Source of the DNA: Bryobacteraceae bacterium
GTDB taxonomy: Bacteria > Acidobacteriota > Terriglobia > Bryobacterales > Bryobacteraceae
Assembly: GCA_025980665.1 (NCBI GenBank)
Contig: JAICXC010000019.1
Location: 1-53,120, forward strand
DNA length: 53,120 nt
Reading direction: 5' to 3'
Shown here: positions 42,579 to 51,816 of the stretch, in pieces
How the letters are laid out: each line of letters begins with the position of its first letter
Numbering within the stretch: the first letter of the stretch is position 1
The notes under the pieces: generated by a model
Databases searched by the model: none
What the model saw: only the letters and a program-made list of their open reading frames with translations
Told to the model about the DNA's origin: nothing
Translations under genes and position numbers: made by a program

Positions 42579-43565
42579 TTATCGCGATCTGAAGAAATAC
42601 GATTGCTGTTGTTGCTGTTGCTGCAGCAGCAATTGTTCGGCCTCTTCAGCCGCGGCGATGGCGGCTTGCCATTCTTCAGGCGCCGTCAAGACTTCCTCAG
42701 GAGGCGGAGGAGCATCCGAAGGCGCCACTCGTACGGACACGGTCAGCTGGCTTTCGGATTTGCCTTTGAAGATGCCCTTAGTGGGTGGCACATCCGCGTA
42801 ATCGCGACCGATCGCGGTGCGGATATGACGCTCACCCGCGATCAGGTTATTGGTGGGGTCAAATCCCACCCAGCCTAGGCCCGGCAGCAGTGCCTCCACC
42901 CAGGCATGCGATGCGCCTTCAGGAGACCGATCGTGATTCTCGGAACGCCCGTAGAGGTAGCCGCTCACGTAACGGCACGGAATCTTGACCTTCCGCACCA
43001 GGGCGGTCATGATGTGCGCAAAATCCTGGCAAACGCCTTTGCGAGCTTCGATCGCGTGGTCGATGGGCGAATCGACGCGCGTGGCTTTGGGAACGTACTC
43101 GAACCAATTGTAGATTGCCGAGTTCAGATCGCGCAGAAAACTGAGCGGATCATCACGGCGCTGGACGCGAAGCGGCCCGATCAAACTCAGAAGCGCTTCG
43201 GTAGGCTGCGCGAATTGGCTGGGCATCAGCATTTCCCAATAATCCCCCGCAGCCGCCTGCCGATCGACCTCGTCCCAGGCGGAAGCCTCAAGGCGCTCGA
43301 GAAGTTCCGGAGCGGGCTCGATCTCGACCAGTGCCTCAGCGACGATTTTCAGCTCCCGGTGCCGCCCAGGCACGTCGAAATGGTGGACCATGTTGCCCAG
43401 ATAATCGCGATACTCATAAATGCGCGTGCGAGGATCCACGGAAAGGCGGAACGAGAGACAGCGCTGTCCGCCTTCGGTGCGCGGGTGCATACGCAATTCC
43501 ATGAGGCTCTCGCTGACCGAACTCTTGTAATCGAAACGCGTTAGATGGCGGATGGAATAGAACAT
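42579..43565 (-). CDS. Bacterial transglutaminase-like cysteine protease with poly-Gln tail
   Basis: The protein has 328 residues. It has the bacterial transglutaminase N-terminal domain (MFYSIRHLTRFDYKSSVSESLMELRMHPR) and the catalytic core with C179 (RKGVCQDFAH), H220 (GASHAWVEA) and D236 (GFDPTNN). After about 270 comes a Pro/Glu/Ala-rich extension ending in seven glutamines encoded by mixed CAG/CAA codons. It is the third gene of a conserved cassette with the alpha-E and ATP-grasp genes, 12 bases after the former. The cassette is predicted to make or trim peptides. Cytoplasmic, as no signal peptide is seen. Confidence 0.93.
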   Translation of the reverse strand: MFYSIRHLTRFDYKSSVSESLMELRMHPRTEGGQRCLSFRLSVDPRTRIYEYRDYLGNMVHHFDVPGRHRELKIVAEALVEIEPAPELLERLEASAWDEVDRQAAAGDYWEMLMPSQFAQPTEALLSLIGPLRVQRRDDPLSFLRDLNSAIYNWFEYVPKATRVDSPIDHAIEARKGVCQDFAHIMTALVRKVKIPCRYVSGYLYGRSENHDRSPEGASHAWVEALLPGLGWVGFDPTNNLIAGERHIRTAIGRDYADVPPTKGIFKGKSESQLTVSVRVAPSDAPPPPEEVLTAPEEWQAAIAAAEEAEQLLLQQQQQQQSYFFRSR

Positions 43566-43577
43566 GGTTACCTGTTT

Positions 43578-44531
43578 TTATGCCTCGAGCGCAGCCTCAA
43601 TCGGATACGAAACGTATGTCTGATATAGTGCTCCGTGCACTTGCCCGCACTGGCGCAAGAGCTCCTGCAAATAGGCGTGAAGACCGCCGGACATGATCTC
43701 GTCGATCTGGCTGAAGCCCAGCGTGGCGCGCAGACGTCCCGCAATACGTTCGACGCGGGCCGCACGGCGGCTCCCCGCTTCCCGGCCGATTTCCTTGATG
43801 GCTGTTTCCAGAGCCTCCGCGGAAAAACGAATGGAGTGCGGGAAAGTAGGATGCAGAACCAGAAATTCGGCGATACGCCCAGGCTTCACATCGGCGGTGT
43901 ATGCCTTGCAATAAGCCTCGAATGCGGTGCAGGAGCGCAACAATCCGATCCACTCCAGATAAACGCGTTCGGCGCCGGCTTGGGCGGGCTGATGAAACTC
44001 GTGGAAGTGCCCATCCAACAAAGTCGAGACCGCGACGGCACGCTCCAGATACCGGCCGCCCTGGATGAACTGCCAGCCCTCGCCATGGGTCATCGTGGAG
44101 TCCGTGATGCCCTGAAACAGATGTGCGCCCTCTTTGATGGATTGAAGGAACTCGCGGGAATCCCACGCTTCAGGCGAACTGCGGCGCACGGCGTGGAACA
44201 ACCGATTCAACTGCTCCCACATTTCCGAGCTGATTTGTTCGCGAACCTGGCGCGCATTTTCCCGCGCGTTAACGATACTGGCGACGATCGAGGATCGATT
44301 GGATGCGTCATAAAGCAGTGATTGAGCCAGGCTCTCCGCGCTCCAGTCGTCTTCGTCCTCCGACGACTCCATGCCGAGCGAACGGCCTACGCGCACCCAA
44401 TCCAAGTCTTCCGATTGCGACCCGCGCTCGAGCATCAAGTTCAACTGAATGTTGATCACGCGCGCGGTATGCTCCGCCCGTTCGAGGTAGCGGCTCATCC
44501 AATACAAACTGTCAGCGACTCTGGAGAGCAT
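43578..44531 (-). CDS. Alpha-E domain protein (DUF403)
   Basis: The protein has 317 residues, almost all helical. It begins MLSRVADSLYWMSRYLERAEHTARVINIQLNLML, the signature of the alpha-E family, with QISSEMWEQLNRLF and GWQFIQGGRYLERAV in the middle. The family is always found with circularly permuted ATP-grasp proteins and transglutaminases, as here. Its biochemical role is not established. Its ATG directly abuts the stop of the ATP-grasp gene. Confidence 0.94.
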   Translation of the reverse strand: MLSRVADSLYWMSRYLERAEHTARVINIQLNLMLERGSQSEDLDWVRVGRSLGMESSEDEDDWSAESLAQSLLYDASNRSSIVASIVNARENARQVREQISSEMWEQLNRLFHAVRRSSPEAWDSREFLQSIKEGAHLFQGITDSTMTHGEGWQFIQGGRYLERAVAVSTLLDGHFHEFHQPAQAGAERVYLEWIGLLRSCTAFEAYCKAYTADVKPGRIAEFLVLHPTFPHSIRFSAEALETAIKEIGREAGSRRAARVERIAGRLRATLGFSQIDEIMSGGLHAYLQELLRQCGQVHGALYQTYVSYPIEAALEA

Positions 44532-46007
44532 TCAATCCAGCACCCAGGTATCTTTGCTGCCGCCGCCTTGCGACGAGTTCACCACCAGCGATCCCTTGCG
44601 CAGAGCTACACGCGTGAGGCCGCCCGGCACCACGGTGACTTTGTCGCCGAAGAGAATATACGGACGCAGGTCGACGTGGCGGGGTTGCACGTTGCCGTCC
44701 AGGAAACAAGGCGCGCGCGAAAAGCGGATGGTCGGCTGCGCGATGTAGTTGCGCGGGTCTGCTTCGATGCGTCGGCGGAATTCGTCGCGCTGCTCGGCGG
44801 TGCTATGCGGTCCGATCAGCATCCCGTAGCCGCCCGATTCACCCACCGCCTTCACTACATAATCCTGCAGCCGCGCGAGCACATGCCTGCGGTGCACTGG
44901 ATCCGACATGAGAAACGTCTGGACGTTATCGAGAATCGGATCTTCCTTCAAGTAGTATTTAATGATCGAGGGGACGTAGGCATAGACGGCCTTGTCGTCG
45001 GCGACGCCGGTGCCAAGCGCGTTAGCCATGCTGACATTGCCGGCCCGATACGCGTTGAATAAGCCGGGAACGCCGAGACTCGAATCGGCGCGGAACGCCA
45101 TCGGGTCGATGAAGTCGTCGTCGATGCGGCGGTAGATCACATCGACGCGGCGCAGGCCGGCGGTCGTGCGCATGTAGACGAAATTATCGTGGACCACGAG
45201 GTCGCGGCCTTCCACCAACTCGATCCCCATCTGCCGCGCCAGAAACGCATGCTCAAAGTAGGCCGAATTGAAGACGCCGGGGGTCAGCAGAACAATGGTG
45301 GGTTCACTGGTCCCGCGCGGGGAGCCTTGGGGCGTGAGCGCCCGCAACGTGGACAGCAGCGCCTGGCTATAGTGCTCGATGGGCTGCACACCGCATTTGC
45401 GGAACAGGTCGGGGAACAGACGCTTCATCACCTCGCGGCTGACCAGCATGTAGGAAACGCCGCTGGGCACGCGCAGATTATCTTCGAGCACCACGAACTC
45501 GCCCGAGGGCATGCGGATCAGGTCGGTACCGGCGACTGTGACATAGGCGTCCTTGCGCACATGGAGCCCGCGCATCTGACGACGGAAATGTTTGCAACTG
45601 TAAATGATTTCCCGCGGTACCACCCCGTCATTCAGAATTTTTCCCTCGTGGTAGATGTCCTTAAGGAAGAGATTCAGCGCGGTGATACGCTGCGTCAGGC
45701 CGATCTCGATGCGAGTCCATTCCTCGCGGGTGAGGACCCGCGGCAGAAGATCGTTGGGGAAAATGCGTTCGGTGCCTTCGTCGCGCCCGTAAACGGTGAA
45801 GGTAATGCCCTGATGGAGGAAAGAAAGATCGGCAATCTGTTGCCGGCGGCGCAGCTCGTCGCCAGTCAGCTCGCGCAGGGCTTCGTAGATATGGCGATAG
45901 TGAGGACGAACTGCTCCGCCGCTATCGACCATTTCGTCGAAAGCGTCATCAAGCTCGTACTCGTGGAACGGAGCAGGAAGCGTATGCTTGGTGGCAGTCC
46001 CTGCCAT
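44532..46007 (-). CDS. Circularly permuted ATP-grasp protein, type 2
   Basis: The protein has 491 residues, starting 4 bases after a clean GAGGAGG. Signature stretches are [90 protein letters not shown] and [10 protein letters not shown]. The family (DUF404/DUF407) is expected to form amide bonds using ATP, with the alpha-E and transglutaminase partners downstream. Product unknown. First gene of the cassette. Confidence 0.94.
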   Translation of the reverse strand: MAGTATKHTLPAPFHEYELDDAFDEMVDSGGAVRPHYRHIYEALRELTGDELRRRQQIADLSFLHQGITFTVYGRDEGTERIFPNDLLPRVLTREEWTRIEIGLTQRITALNLFLKDIYHEGKILNDGVVPREIIYSCKHFRRQMRGLHVRKDAYVTVAGTDLIRMPSGEFVVLEDNLRVPSGVSYMLVSREVMKRLFPDLFRKCGVQPIEHYSQALLSTLRALTPQGSPRGTSEPTIVLLTPGVFNSAYFEHAFLARQMGIELVEGRDLVVHDNFVYMRTTAGLRRVDVIYRRIDDDFIDPMAFRADSSLGVPGLFNAYRAGNVSMANALGTGVADDKAVYAYVPSIIKYYLKEDPILDNVQTFLMSDPVHRRHVLARLQDYVVKAVGESGGYGMLIGPHSTAEQRDEFRRRIEADPRNYIAQPTIRFSRAPCFLDGNVQPRHVDLRPYILFGDKVTVVPGGLTRVALRKGSLVVNSSQGGGSKDTWVLD

Positions 46008-46071
46008 GGAGCCTCCTCAAATCGAATCGCCTTCGACGAGGAAGCTATCGGGAATCCTCATAGTAACAAAA

Positions 46072-47076
46072 TCAGCGTTGGTAGACGTCGTGTAGCCGCA
46101 GCAGGCCCAGACAGCGCTGTTCGCCATCCACCACCGGCACCACCGAGATCTGCGAAGGACGATCCTCCATGAACGTCAGCGCCTCGTGCAGAAGCGCTTC
46201 TGGACTAAGCGTCGAGGGCCTCTCCGTCATGACATCGCACGCGCGTAGCGTACGGATATCGTCGTGGGCTTGCAGCGCGCGTCGGACGTCGCCATCGGTG
46301 ATGAGTCCGGTCAGTGTGCCCGCAGGGGACACGACGCAGGCCGCACCCAAAGGGCGCCGTGACATCGCAATGACCACGTGTTTGAGCGAATCCTCCGGCG
46401 CGACCCAGGCGACCTCATCGCCACGATGCATGGCATCGCCGACCTGCAGCCGCAGATTCCGCCCCAACTGGCCACCGGCGTGGAGGCGCGAAAAGTGCTC
46501 GGCCGTGAAGCCGCGGGCTTGCATCAGGGCGATTGCCAGAGCGTGACCTATTGCCAAGCTCACGGCAGAGCTCGCGGTGGGCGTGAATCCTTCGGGATCG
46601 GCCTCGCGCTGGACGCTGGCGTCGAGCACTATGTCCATCTCGCGAGCCAAAGGCGATGTCGGATTCCCCAGGATCCCCAGGAACGCCGGCGGAAATTGGC
46701 GCATTGATTCACGGAGTCCCGGGATCAGATCCAGCAGCTCCGCTGTTGCACCGCTTTTAGAGATCATCAAGACGGAGTCGCCGGGCTGGCACACGCCCAA
46801 GTCACCATGGGCCGCCTCGGTGGGGTGCAGAAAGACGGCGGGCGTACCTGTGCTTTGGAGTGTCGCGGCGATCTTGCGGGCTATGTGCCCGGATTTTCCG
46901 ATACCCGTGACGATCAGCTTCCCTGAATGGCCAAGAATTAGCTCGACTGCTGAAATCAGGCTCTTATCTAGCCGCGCGGACGCCGCCAGAATCGCTTGCG
47001 CCTCTGTTTCCATGACCTTACGTGCGGCCGCGAGCCACTCGGCGCGCTGGTCGACTTTAGTAGCTGAAGCGTCCAC
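46072..47076 (-). CDS. kdsD: Arabinose-5-phosphate isomerase
   Basis: The protein has 334 residues from GTG 47076. The longer frame to ATG 47106 would add ten residues; I prefer GTG because TACATT lies six bases upstream and the family's N-terminus fits. The SIS domain (about 30-170) has VTGIGKSGHIARKIAATLQSTGTPAVFLHPTEAAHGDLG and ISKSGATAELL. Two CBS domains follow (about 195-334, GLITDGDVRRAL and CDVMTERPSTLSPEALLHEAL). It isomerises ribulose-5-phosphate to arabinose-5-phosphate, the first step to KDO for lipopolysaccharide. No other kds gene is adjacent. Confidence 0.94.
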   Translation of the reverse strand: MDASATKVDQRAEWLAAARKVMETEAQAILAASARLDKSLISAVELILGHSGKLIVTGIGKSGHIARKIAATLQSTGTPAVFLHPTEAAHGDLGVCQPGDSVLMISKSGATAELLDLIPGLRESMRQFPPAFLGILGNPTSPLAREMDIVLDASVQREADPEGFTPTASSAVSLAIGHALAIALMQARGFTAEHFSRLHAGGQLGRNLRLQVGDAMHRGDEVAWVAPEDSLKHVVIAMSRRPLGAACVVSPAGTLTGLITDGDVRRALQAHDDIRTLRACDVMTERPSTLSPEALLHEALTFMEDRPSQISVVPVVDGEQRCLGLLRLHDVYQR

Positions 47077-47082
47077 AGGCGT

Positions 47083-47088
47083 AATGTA
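47083..47088 (-). promoter_or_regulatory. Putative -10 box (TACATT) of kdsD
   Basis: On the minus strand TACATT ends six bases before GTG 47076 with no ribosome site in between. It supports the GTG start over ATG 47106. Confidence 0.4.
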
Positions 47089-47132
47089 GCATGTCGCCTC
47101 GCTCATCTGGTACGTTTGAGCATGAGCGCGTG

Positions 47133-48692
47133 ATGGACCCTGCCTGTCTACGTCACACTGAGATCCCCGGAACCTCGAAGCTGTTTGCCGATCTGACTTA
47201 CCATTTTGATCGGGTTGCGCGCTTTTACGGGCACAATCCGCACGATCGGGAATCGTATGCGGCGGCAGCGCGCGAGGTCCAATATCCTGATGACCGGCGG
47301 GCGGCGGTAGCGCGAATTTTGGAAGCGCAGAATCCAGGGAACCCGCTGGTCGCGCGCTTCGCTCAGTCTGGAACCGTGGCAGTCCTTACGGGACAGCAAG
47401 TCGGGTTGTTCTCGGGTCCGGCGTACACTATCTACAAAGCTCTTACGGCGGCGCGACTGGCGGAGGATTTGGACGCGAGCGGAATCCCGACCGTGCCAAT
47501 CTTTTGGCTGGCGACCGAGGATCACGATTTCGCCGAAGTCGACCATGTGTGGGTTTTCGACGCAAGGCATCACCCTGTCGCGTTGCGTACCGAGGCTCCC
47601 GCGGCGTGGCAGGGCAAGCAGCGGCCCGCGGGCGGTTTTCCTGTAGAACATCCTCCGATCGAAGAGTTGAGGAAAGCTCTAGCAGGATTCCCGTATGGAG
47701 AAGAAGTCACCGCGGGTGTCGCAGACGCCTACCAGCCGGGCGCGAGTATGGGCGCGGGATTCCGCGCGCTGCTTACCAGACTGCTCGGCCGGATCGGTAT
47801 GCTGGTGCTGGATCCTCTTGACCCACAACTGCGGAACGTGGGGGCTCCGTTTATGGCGGAGGCTCTCGCCGCCGCGCCCGATCTGAAAAAATCGCTTCTG
47901 GCTCGCAACAAGGAATTGGCTACGGCGGGGTATCACGCCCAGGTCAACATCGAAGAGAACAGCTCACTCTTCTTTCTATTGGAGAATGGCGAGCGTGCGA
48001 CGCTTCGCAAAAAAGACTTCGAGTTCGCGGCCTTAAAAGATAGGGCCGCCGACGTATCGCCTAACGCGCTGCTGCGGCCGGTATGGCAGGATTACCTATT
48101 TCCGACCGTCGCCTACGTGGGTGGACCGGCCGAGGTCGCCTATTTCGCGCAATCGAAGGTGATTTACGACCGGTTGCTGGGGCGGATGCCGGTCGCTGCA
48201 TCGCGGACGAGCTTCACTTTGGTGGACGCGCGCGCGGCGAAGTTACTGCAACGCTACGGCCTGACGCTGACCGACACTCTGGCGCCGGAAGAAGCGCTGA
48301 AGGATCGGATCGCGCACGCTTTAGTTCCGACACCGGTCGCGAGCTTGTTCGAAGAAACCTCAGCCGAGGTCATGCGAAGGTTGGATCGGCTCGGCGCGGG
48401 GCTGGATCAGTTTGATCCCACGCTGGCGGCGTCTTTGTCCAAGAGCCGCGGCAAGATTCTGCACCAGTTCGATAAAATGCGCAAGAAAACCGAGCGCGAG
48501 ACCTTGCGCCGGGACGTGCGGGCGTCGGAAGAAGCCCGCTATCTGAGTTCCCTACTCTATCCGCATCGGCATCCGCAGGAGCGCTTCTATTCGATCCTGC
48601 CGTTTCTGGCTCAGCACGGGATGGATCTGGTCGACCGGCTGTATAAAATAGTGCAGACGGATTGCCCGGACCATCGCGTCGTTACGATTTAA
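47133..48692 (+). CDS. bshC: Putative cysteine ligase of bacillithiol synthesis
   Basis: The protein has 519 residues from ATG 47133; the frame opens at ATG 47091, but that part overlaps the divergent gene. It begins MDPACLRHTEIPGTSKLFADLTYHF and has VLTGQQVGLFSGPAYTIYKALTA, PIFWLATEDHDFAEVDHVW, SSLFFLLENGER, and PTVAYVGGPAEVAYFAQSKVIY, all hallmarks of BshC. It is expected to add cysteine to GlcN-malate in the last step of bacillithiol. bshA and bshB are not in the window. Not fused or truncated. Confidence 0.95.
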   Translation: MDPACLRHTEIPGTSKLFADLTYHFDRVARFYGHNPHDRESYAAAAREVQYPDDRRAAVARILEAQNPGNPLVARFAQSGTVAVLTGQQVGLFSGPAYTIYKALTAARLAEDLDASGIPTVPIFWLATEDHDFAEVDHVWVFDARHHPVALRTEAPAAWQGKQRPAGGFPVEHPPIEELRKALAGFPYGEEVTAGVADAYQPGASMGAGFRALLTRLLGRIGMLVLDPLDPQLRNVGAPFMAEALAAAPDLKKSLLARNKELATAGYHAQVNIEENSSLFFLLENGERATLRKKDFEFAALKDRAADVSPNALLRPVWQDYLFPTVAYVGGPAEVAYFAQSKVIYDRLLGRMPVAASRTSFTLVDARAAKLLQRYGLTLTDTLAPEEALKDRIAHALVPTPVASLFEETSAEVMRRLDRLGAGLDQFDPTLAASLSKSRGKILHQFDKMRKKTERETLRRDVRASEEARYLSSLLYPHRHPQERFYSILPFLAQHGMDLVDRLYKIVQTDCPDHRVVTI

Positions 48693-48753
48693 TCCCCCCC
48701 AGACAAAGAATCGAAGAAATCCGATAGATTAGCCGTCTAAAGGGTTGGTGGTA

Positions 48754-49305
48754 GTGAGCGATCCCGAGACCATCGAGATCATCGAAGCTTGCCGCCGCGG
48801 AGATCGCGAGGCATTTCGCGCGCTCTACGAGGCTCATAAGGACAGAGTGTATTCGATCGCCCTGTATTTCTTTCACGGAGACCCGGCCGCGGCGAGCGAC
48901 GCGACGCAGCAGGTGTTTTTGAAGCTGATCACGAACATCAAGAGCTTTCGGGGGGATTCAGAATTCTCGACTTGGCTGCACAGGCTGGTGGTAAACACGT
49001 GCCTGGACGGATCGCGCAAGTCGAAATCGCGGGAGCGGTCCGAGGACCCGGTGGACCTGGTAAGGATCGTCGATCCCACTTCGCAGGATGAGGACATGGC
49101 ACGCCGACAAGTAGCTAGCCGCGTGCAAGCGGCGCTCTCCTCATTGCCACCGAAGCTGCGGATGCCGATATTGTTGCGCTATTTCGAGGAGCTGTCTTAT
49201 GCCGAGATGGCGGAGGCCCTGCAATGTTCCGCGGGGACCGTTGCATCCCGGCTGAATCAAGGGCACAAATTGCTCGCTCAAAAGCTGGAGAGACTGCGGC
49301 GATGA
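48754..49305 (+). CDS. ECF RNA polymerase sigma factor
   Basis: The protein has 183 residues from GTG 48754; GTG 48748 and TTG 48745 in frame are alternatives, and no start has a strong ribosome site. Region 2 is FRALYEAHKDRVYSIALYFFHGDPAAASDATQQVFLKLI, followed by FRGDSEFSTWLHRLVVNTCLD. Region 4 is LSSLPPKLRMPILLRYFEELSYAEMAEALQCSAGTVASRLNQGHKLLAQKL. Its TGA overlaps the ATG of a FecR-domain protein, which is the likely regulator. It is intact, unlike the sigma factor at 10948-11464, to which it is not close in sequence. Confidence 0.94.
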   Translation: MSDPETIEIIEACRRGDREAFRALYEAHKDRVYSIALYFFHGDPAAASDATQQVFLKLITNIKSFRGDSEFSTWLHRLVVNTCLDGSRKSKSRERSEDPVDLVRIVDPTSQDEDMARRQVASRVQAALSSLPPKLRMPILLRYFEELSYAEMAEALQCSAGTVASRLNQGHKLLAQKLERLRR

Positions 49306-50225
49306 ATCAGCCTCAAGACAAGCCGCCAATTGGGCCGACGGAGCCTGGGGATCTGCCGCTGGTCAAGGCGCCGGACTCCATCTGGATGTCGATTGAAGCG
49401 ACGCTGGACGCGAAGCCCGAACCGCGAAGGATCGGTATGTTCCGCTGGCAGTGGGTTGCTGCATCACTCGCGGTCATTGGTGTACTTGCCTGGTATCCCA
49501 TGCGGCCTAAGGCTCCTGCGTGGCGCGTGTCTACGCTGGAAGGATCGCCGTCCGTAACCAAAATCAAAGTCGGCGATTGGTTACAGACCGACGCTTCCTC
49601 AAGAGCGCGGATCACGGTCGGGGATATCGGTACGGTGGACGTCGAGCCAAATACACGCGTGCGTTTGGTCGCTGCGAGCCCGACCGAGCATCGACTCACG
49701 CTCGCACGCGGTGAGATCAGCGCAACGGTAAACGCTCCGCCGCGCCTATTCCTGGTGGATACGCCGGCCAGCACCGCCGTCGATCTCGGCTGTGCGTACA
49801 AGATCAAGACCGACGAGTCCGGCGACGGCGTGTTGCGCGTGACGTCGGGCTGGGTATCGCTCGAATGGAAAGGGCGCGAGTCACTGGTTCCGGCGGGTGC
49901 GGACTGCCGGACACGTTCACGGACGGGTCCAGGCACACCTTACTTCGCGGACGCGCCGGAAGCATTGCAGAATGCACTGGCGGCGTTCGATTTTCGGGGC
50001 GGCGGGCGGGATGCTCTCGGGACCGTCCTGAACCAGGCACGCGTGCGCGATACGTTAACTTTGTGGCACCTACTCTCGCGCGTGGATGCCGCCGATCGCG
50101 TGCGTGTGTTCAATCGAATAGTAGAATTGATCCCGCTGCCGAGTGGCGTCTCTCGCGAGAAGGCTCTGCAACTGGATCCCGCCACGTTGAAGTCGTGGAG
50201 AGAGGAGCTGGCATGGAAATGGTGA
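49302..50225 (+). CDS. FecR-domain membrane protein, probable sigma regulator
   Basis: The protein has 307 residues from ATG 49302 (ATGA overlap with the sigma stop). The N-terminal cytoplasmic part (1-45) is Pro-rich, a membrane helix spans about 50-66 (WVAASLAVIGVLAWY), and a periplasmic FecR domain (about 78-200) has VGDWLQTDASSRARITVGDIGTVDVEPNTRVRLV and LARGEISATVNAPPRLFLVDTPASTAVDLG. The C-terminal 100 residues are helical. In FecI/FecR pairs the membrane protein controls the sigma factor, but here there is no TonB receptor. A classical anti-sigma zinc motif is absent. Confidence 0.88.
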   Translation: MNQPQDKPPIGPTEPGDLPLVKAPDSIWMSIEATLDAKPEPRRIGMFRWQWVAASLAVIGVLAWYPMRPKAPAWRVSTLEGSPSVTKIKVGDWLQTDASSRARITVGDIGTVDVEPNTRVRLVAASPTEHRLTLARGEISATVNAPPRLFLVDTPASTAVDLGCAYKIKTDESGDGVLRVTSGWVSLEWKGRESLVPAGADCRTRSRTGPGTPYFADAPEALQNALAAFDFRGGGRDALGTVLNQARVRDTLTLWHLLSRVDAADRVRVFNRIVELIPLPSGVSREKALQLDPATLKSWREELAWKW

Positions 50226-50677
50226 GACTCGCAGCTTTCGCCCTGACGCTCTTATCGTGCGCGTGGGGCGCGGATTTTTCCCTGGCGATCGGAAATCCGG
50301 TCGCGGTGGCCCGTCCGAACGGCGTCGTCAAGAAAGATATCGGCTTCGCGGTTCGCGGCGAGAACTGCGCGGATATCGCGAAAATACAGGTCACCGGAAC
50401 CGCAGAAGGCGTGGTCGATGGTGCCAGGCGCTCGGTCCCCCTACGGGTGGTCGCCGGTCAGGCAGCCGGCACTTTCGCCATTTCGCATGACTGGCCGCAG
50501 GAAGGCATGTGGGTCGTGAACCTGACCGGGCACTGCGGAAACGCGACTGCTTCGGCCGTCGTTCCAATCGGACCTAATGGTTTTTTTCTCCGCGAATCCT
50601 CGAAGTTTTTTCCTCGCGCCGCCACGGCGGCCGAGGTCGAATTGGCTCTCAAAACTTTGACGGGAGGTGGAAAATGA
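50213..50677 (+). CDS. Small secreted protein, third gene of the sigma operon
   Basis: The protein has 154 residues from ATG 50213 (AGGAG five bases upstream), overlapping the FecR gene by 13 bases. The signal peptide ends near CAWG. The mature part has two cysteines (GENCAD, GHCGNAT) in an all-beta domain with TGTAEGVVDGARRSVPLRVV and WVVNLTGHCGNA, which looks like an Ig-like fold. I do not recognise the family. It overlaps the next gene by ATGA. Confidence 0.75.
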   Translation: MEMVRLAAFALTLLSCAWGADFSLAIGNPVAVARPNGVVKKDIGFAVRGENCADIAKIQVTGTAEGVVDGARRSVPLRVVAGQAAGTFAISHDWPQEGMWVVNLTGHCGNATASAVVPIGPNGFFLRESSKFFPRAATAAEVELALKTLTGGGK

Positions 50678-51816
50678 AGATCGCAACGAACACAGCTTGG
50701 ATATCTGCAATCGCGGCGTTAAGTTTGGGATCGATCCATGCCAAAGACGGGCTGGTGGTCCACGAGTGGGGCACGTTCACGTCCGTAGCGGAGGAACATG
50801 GACTGCCCGTCCAGTGGGCGCCGCTCTCTGGCACGGAAGATCTACCGTGTTTCGTGTCGAAGCTGGATCTCAAGAACTACAAGGCATTCGCCGGGATGGT
50901 GCGAATGGAAACGCCTGTGCTGTTTTTCTATTCGCAGCGGCCGGTGACTGCTTCGGTGCACGTGGATTTCCCGAAAGGATGGATTACAGAATACTATCCG
51001 CAACCGAGCAACGTGACCAAAGACTACAGCGAGCAGGGCATTAACACCGGGCTGGCGTACAAGAGTGGCAGCGCTGACTGGAACTCCGTCCGAATACTGC
51101 CGGGTGAGAATCCGCCGCTGCCGTCCGGCCAAGGTTCGAGCCGTTACTACGAGGCGCGTAAAACCGACGCGGCTGCGCTCAGTGTAGGAAACCAGAACGA
51201 AAGGATGATCTTTTACCGCGGCATCGGCAGCTTCCTCCCGCCACTACAGCCAAAGTTCATGCCTACCGGCAAACTTCAACTCCGTACGACGATTCCGGAC
51301 CCGATACCGTTGGCGATCGTTTTCGAAAATCGCGGAGGGAAGGTCGGATACCGTTTCGTGCGCGGGCTGAGTGAAGCTGTCGAGGTGGATCCGCCCGAGA
51401 TGACGGGCGACCTGACGCAGCTCCGGAAACAATTGGTAGCGGAGCTGGTGGAATTCGGGCTGTATCGAAAAGAAGCTCTCGCTATGGTCGAAACCTGGCA
51501 CGATTCGTGGTTCGAAGAAGGCATGCGAGTGTTCTACGTGGTCCCCCGTCCGCAAACGGACGCGCTGCTGCCGCTGAAGATCGCTCCGGCGCCGGAGTCG
51601 ACTGCGCGTGTGTTTGTTGGCCGCGTCGAGGTTCTTTCGCCGTGGACTCGCCGGACGATCCAGGATGCGGTCGAAACGCGGGATGTGGCGACGCTGAAGA
51701 AGTTCGGGCGTTTTCTTGAACCGTTTGCCGCACAGATGCAAGACCGGAGCAGCTTCCTGCGCGAGGCTCAACTGGAGATCGCGAAGGCCGCTAACACGGG
51801 GTCCTGCATTCGATAG
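50674..51816 (+). CDS. Secreted protein with HEWGTFTS motif, fourth gene of the sigma operon
   Basis: The protein has 380 residues from ATG 50674 (ATGA overlap). The signal peptide (1-23) is followed by VVHEWGTFTSVAEEHG, a motif I have seen at the N-terminus of a family of secreted proteins in acidobacteria, planctomycetes and related groups. Other stretches are PCFVSKLD, METPVLFFYSQRPVTASVHVDFPKGWITEYYP and FYRGIGSF. No catalytic triad or metal site can be named. The His/Glu pair could bind a metal (guess). The stop abuts the next stop on the other strand with no gap. Confidence 0.78.
   Translation: MKIATNTAWISAIAALSLGSIHAKDGLVVHEWGTFTSVAEEHGLPVQWAPLSGTEDLPCFVSKLDLKNYKAFAGMVRMETPVLFFYSQRPVTASVHVDFPKGWITEYYPQPSNVTKDYSEQGINTGLAYKSGSADWNSVRILPGENPPLPSGQGSSRYYEARKTDAAALSVGNQNERMIFYRGIGSFLPPLQPKFMPTGKLQLRTTIPDPIPLAIVFENRGGKVGYRFVRGLSEAVEVDPPEMTGDLTQLRKQLVAELVEFGLYRKEALAMVETWHDSWFEEGMRVFYVVPRPQTDALLPLKIAPAPESTARVFVGRVEVLSPWTRRTIQDAVETRDVATLKKFGRFLEPFAAQMQDRSSFLREAQLEIAKAANTGSCIR

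Noticed and set aside
45189..46172. Open frame of 327 residues on the plus strand
   Set aside because: It lies opposite the clearly recognised ATP-grasp gene and has no family motif; a shadow frame.
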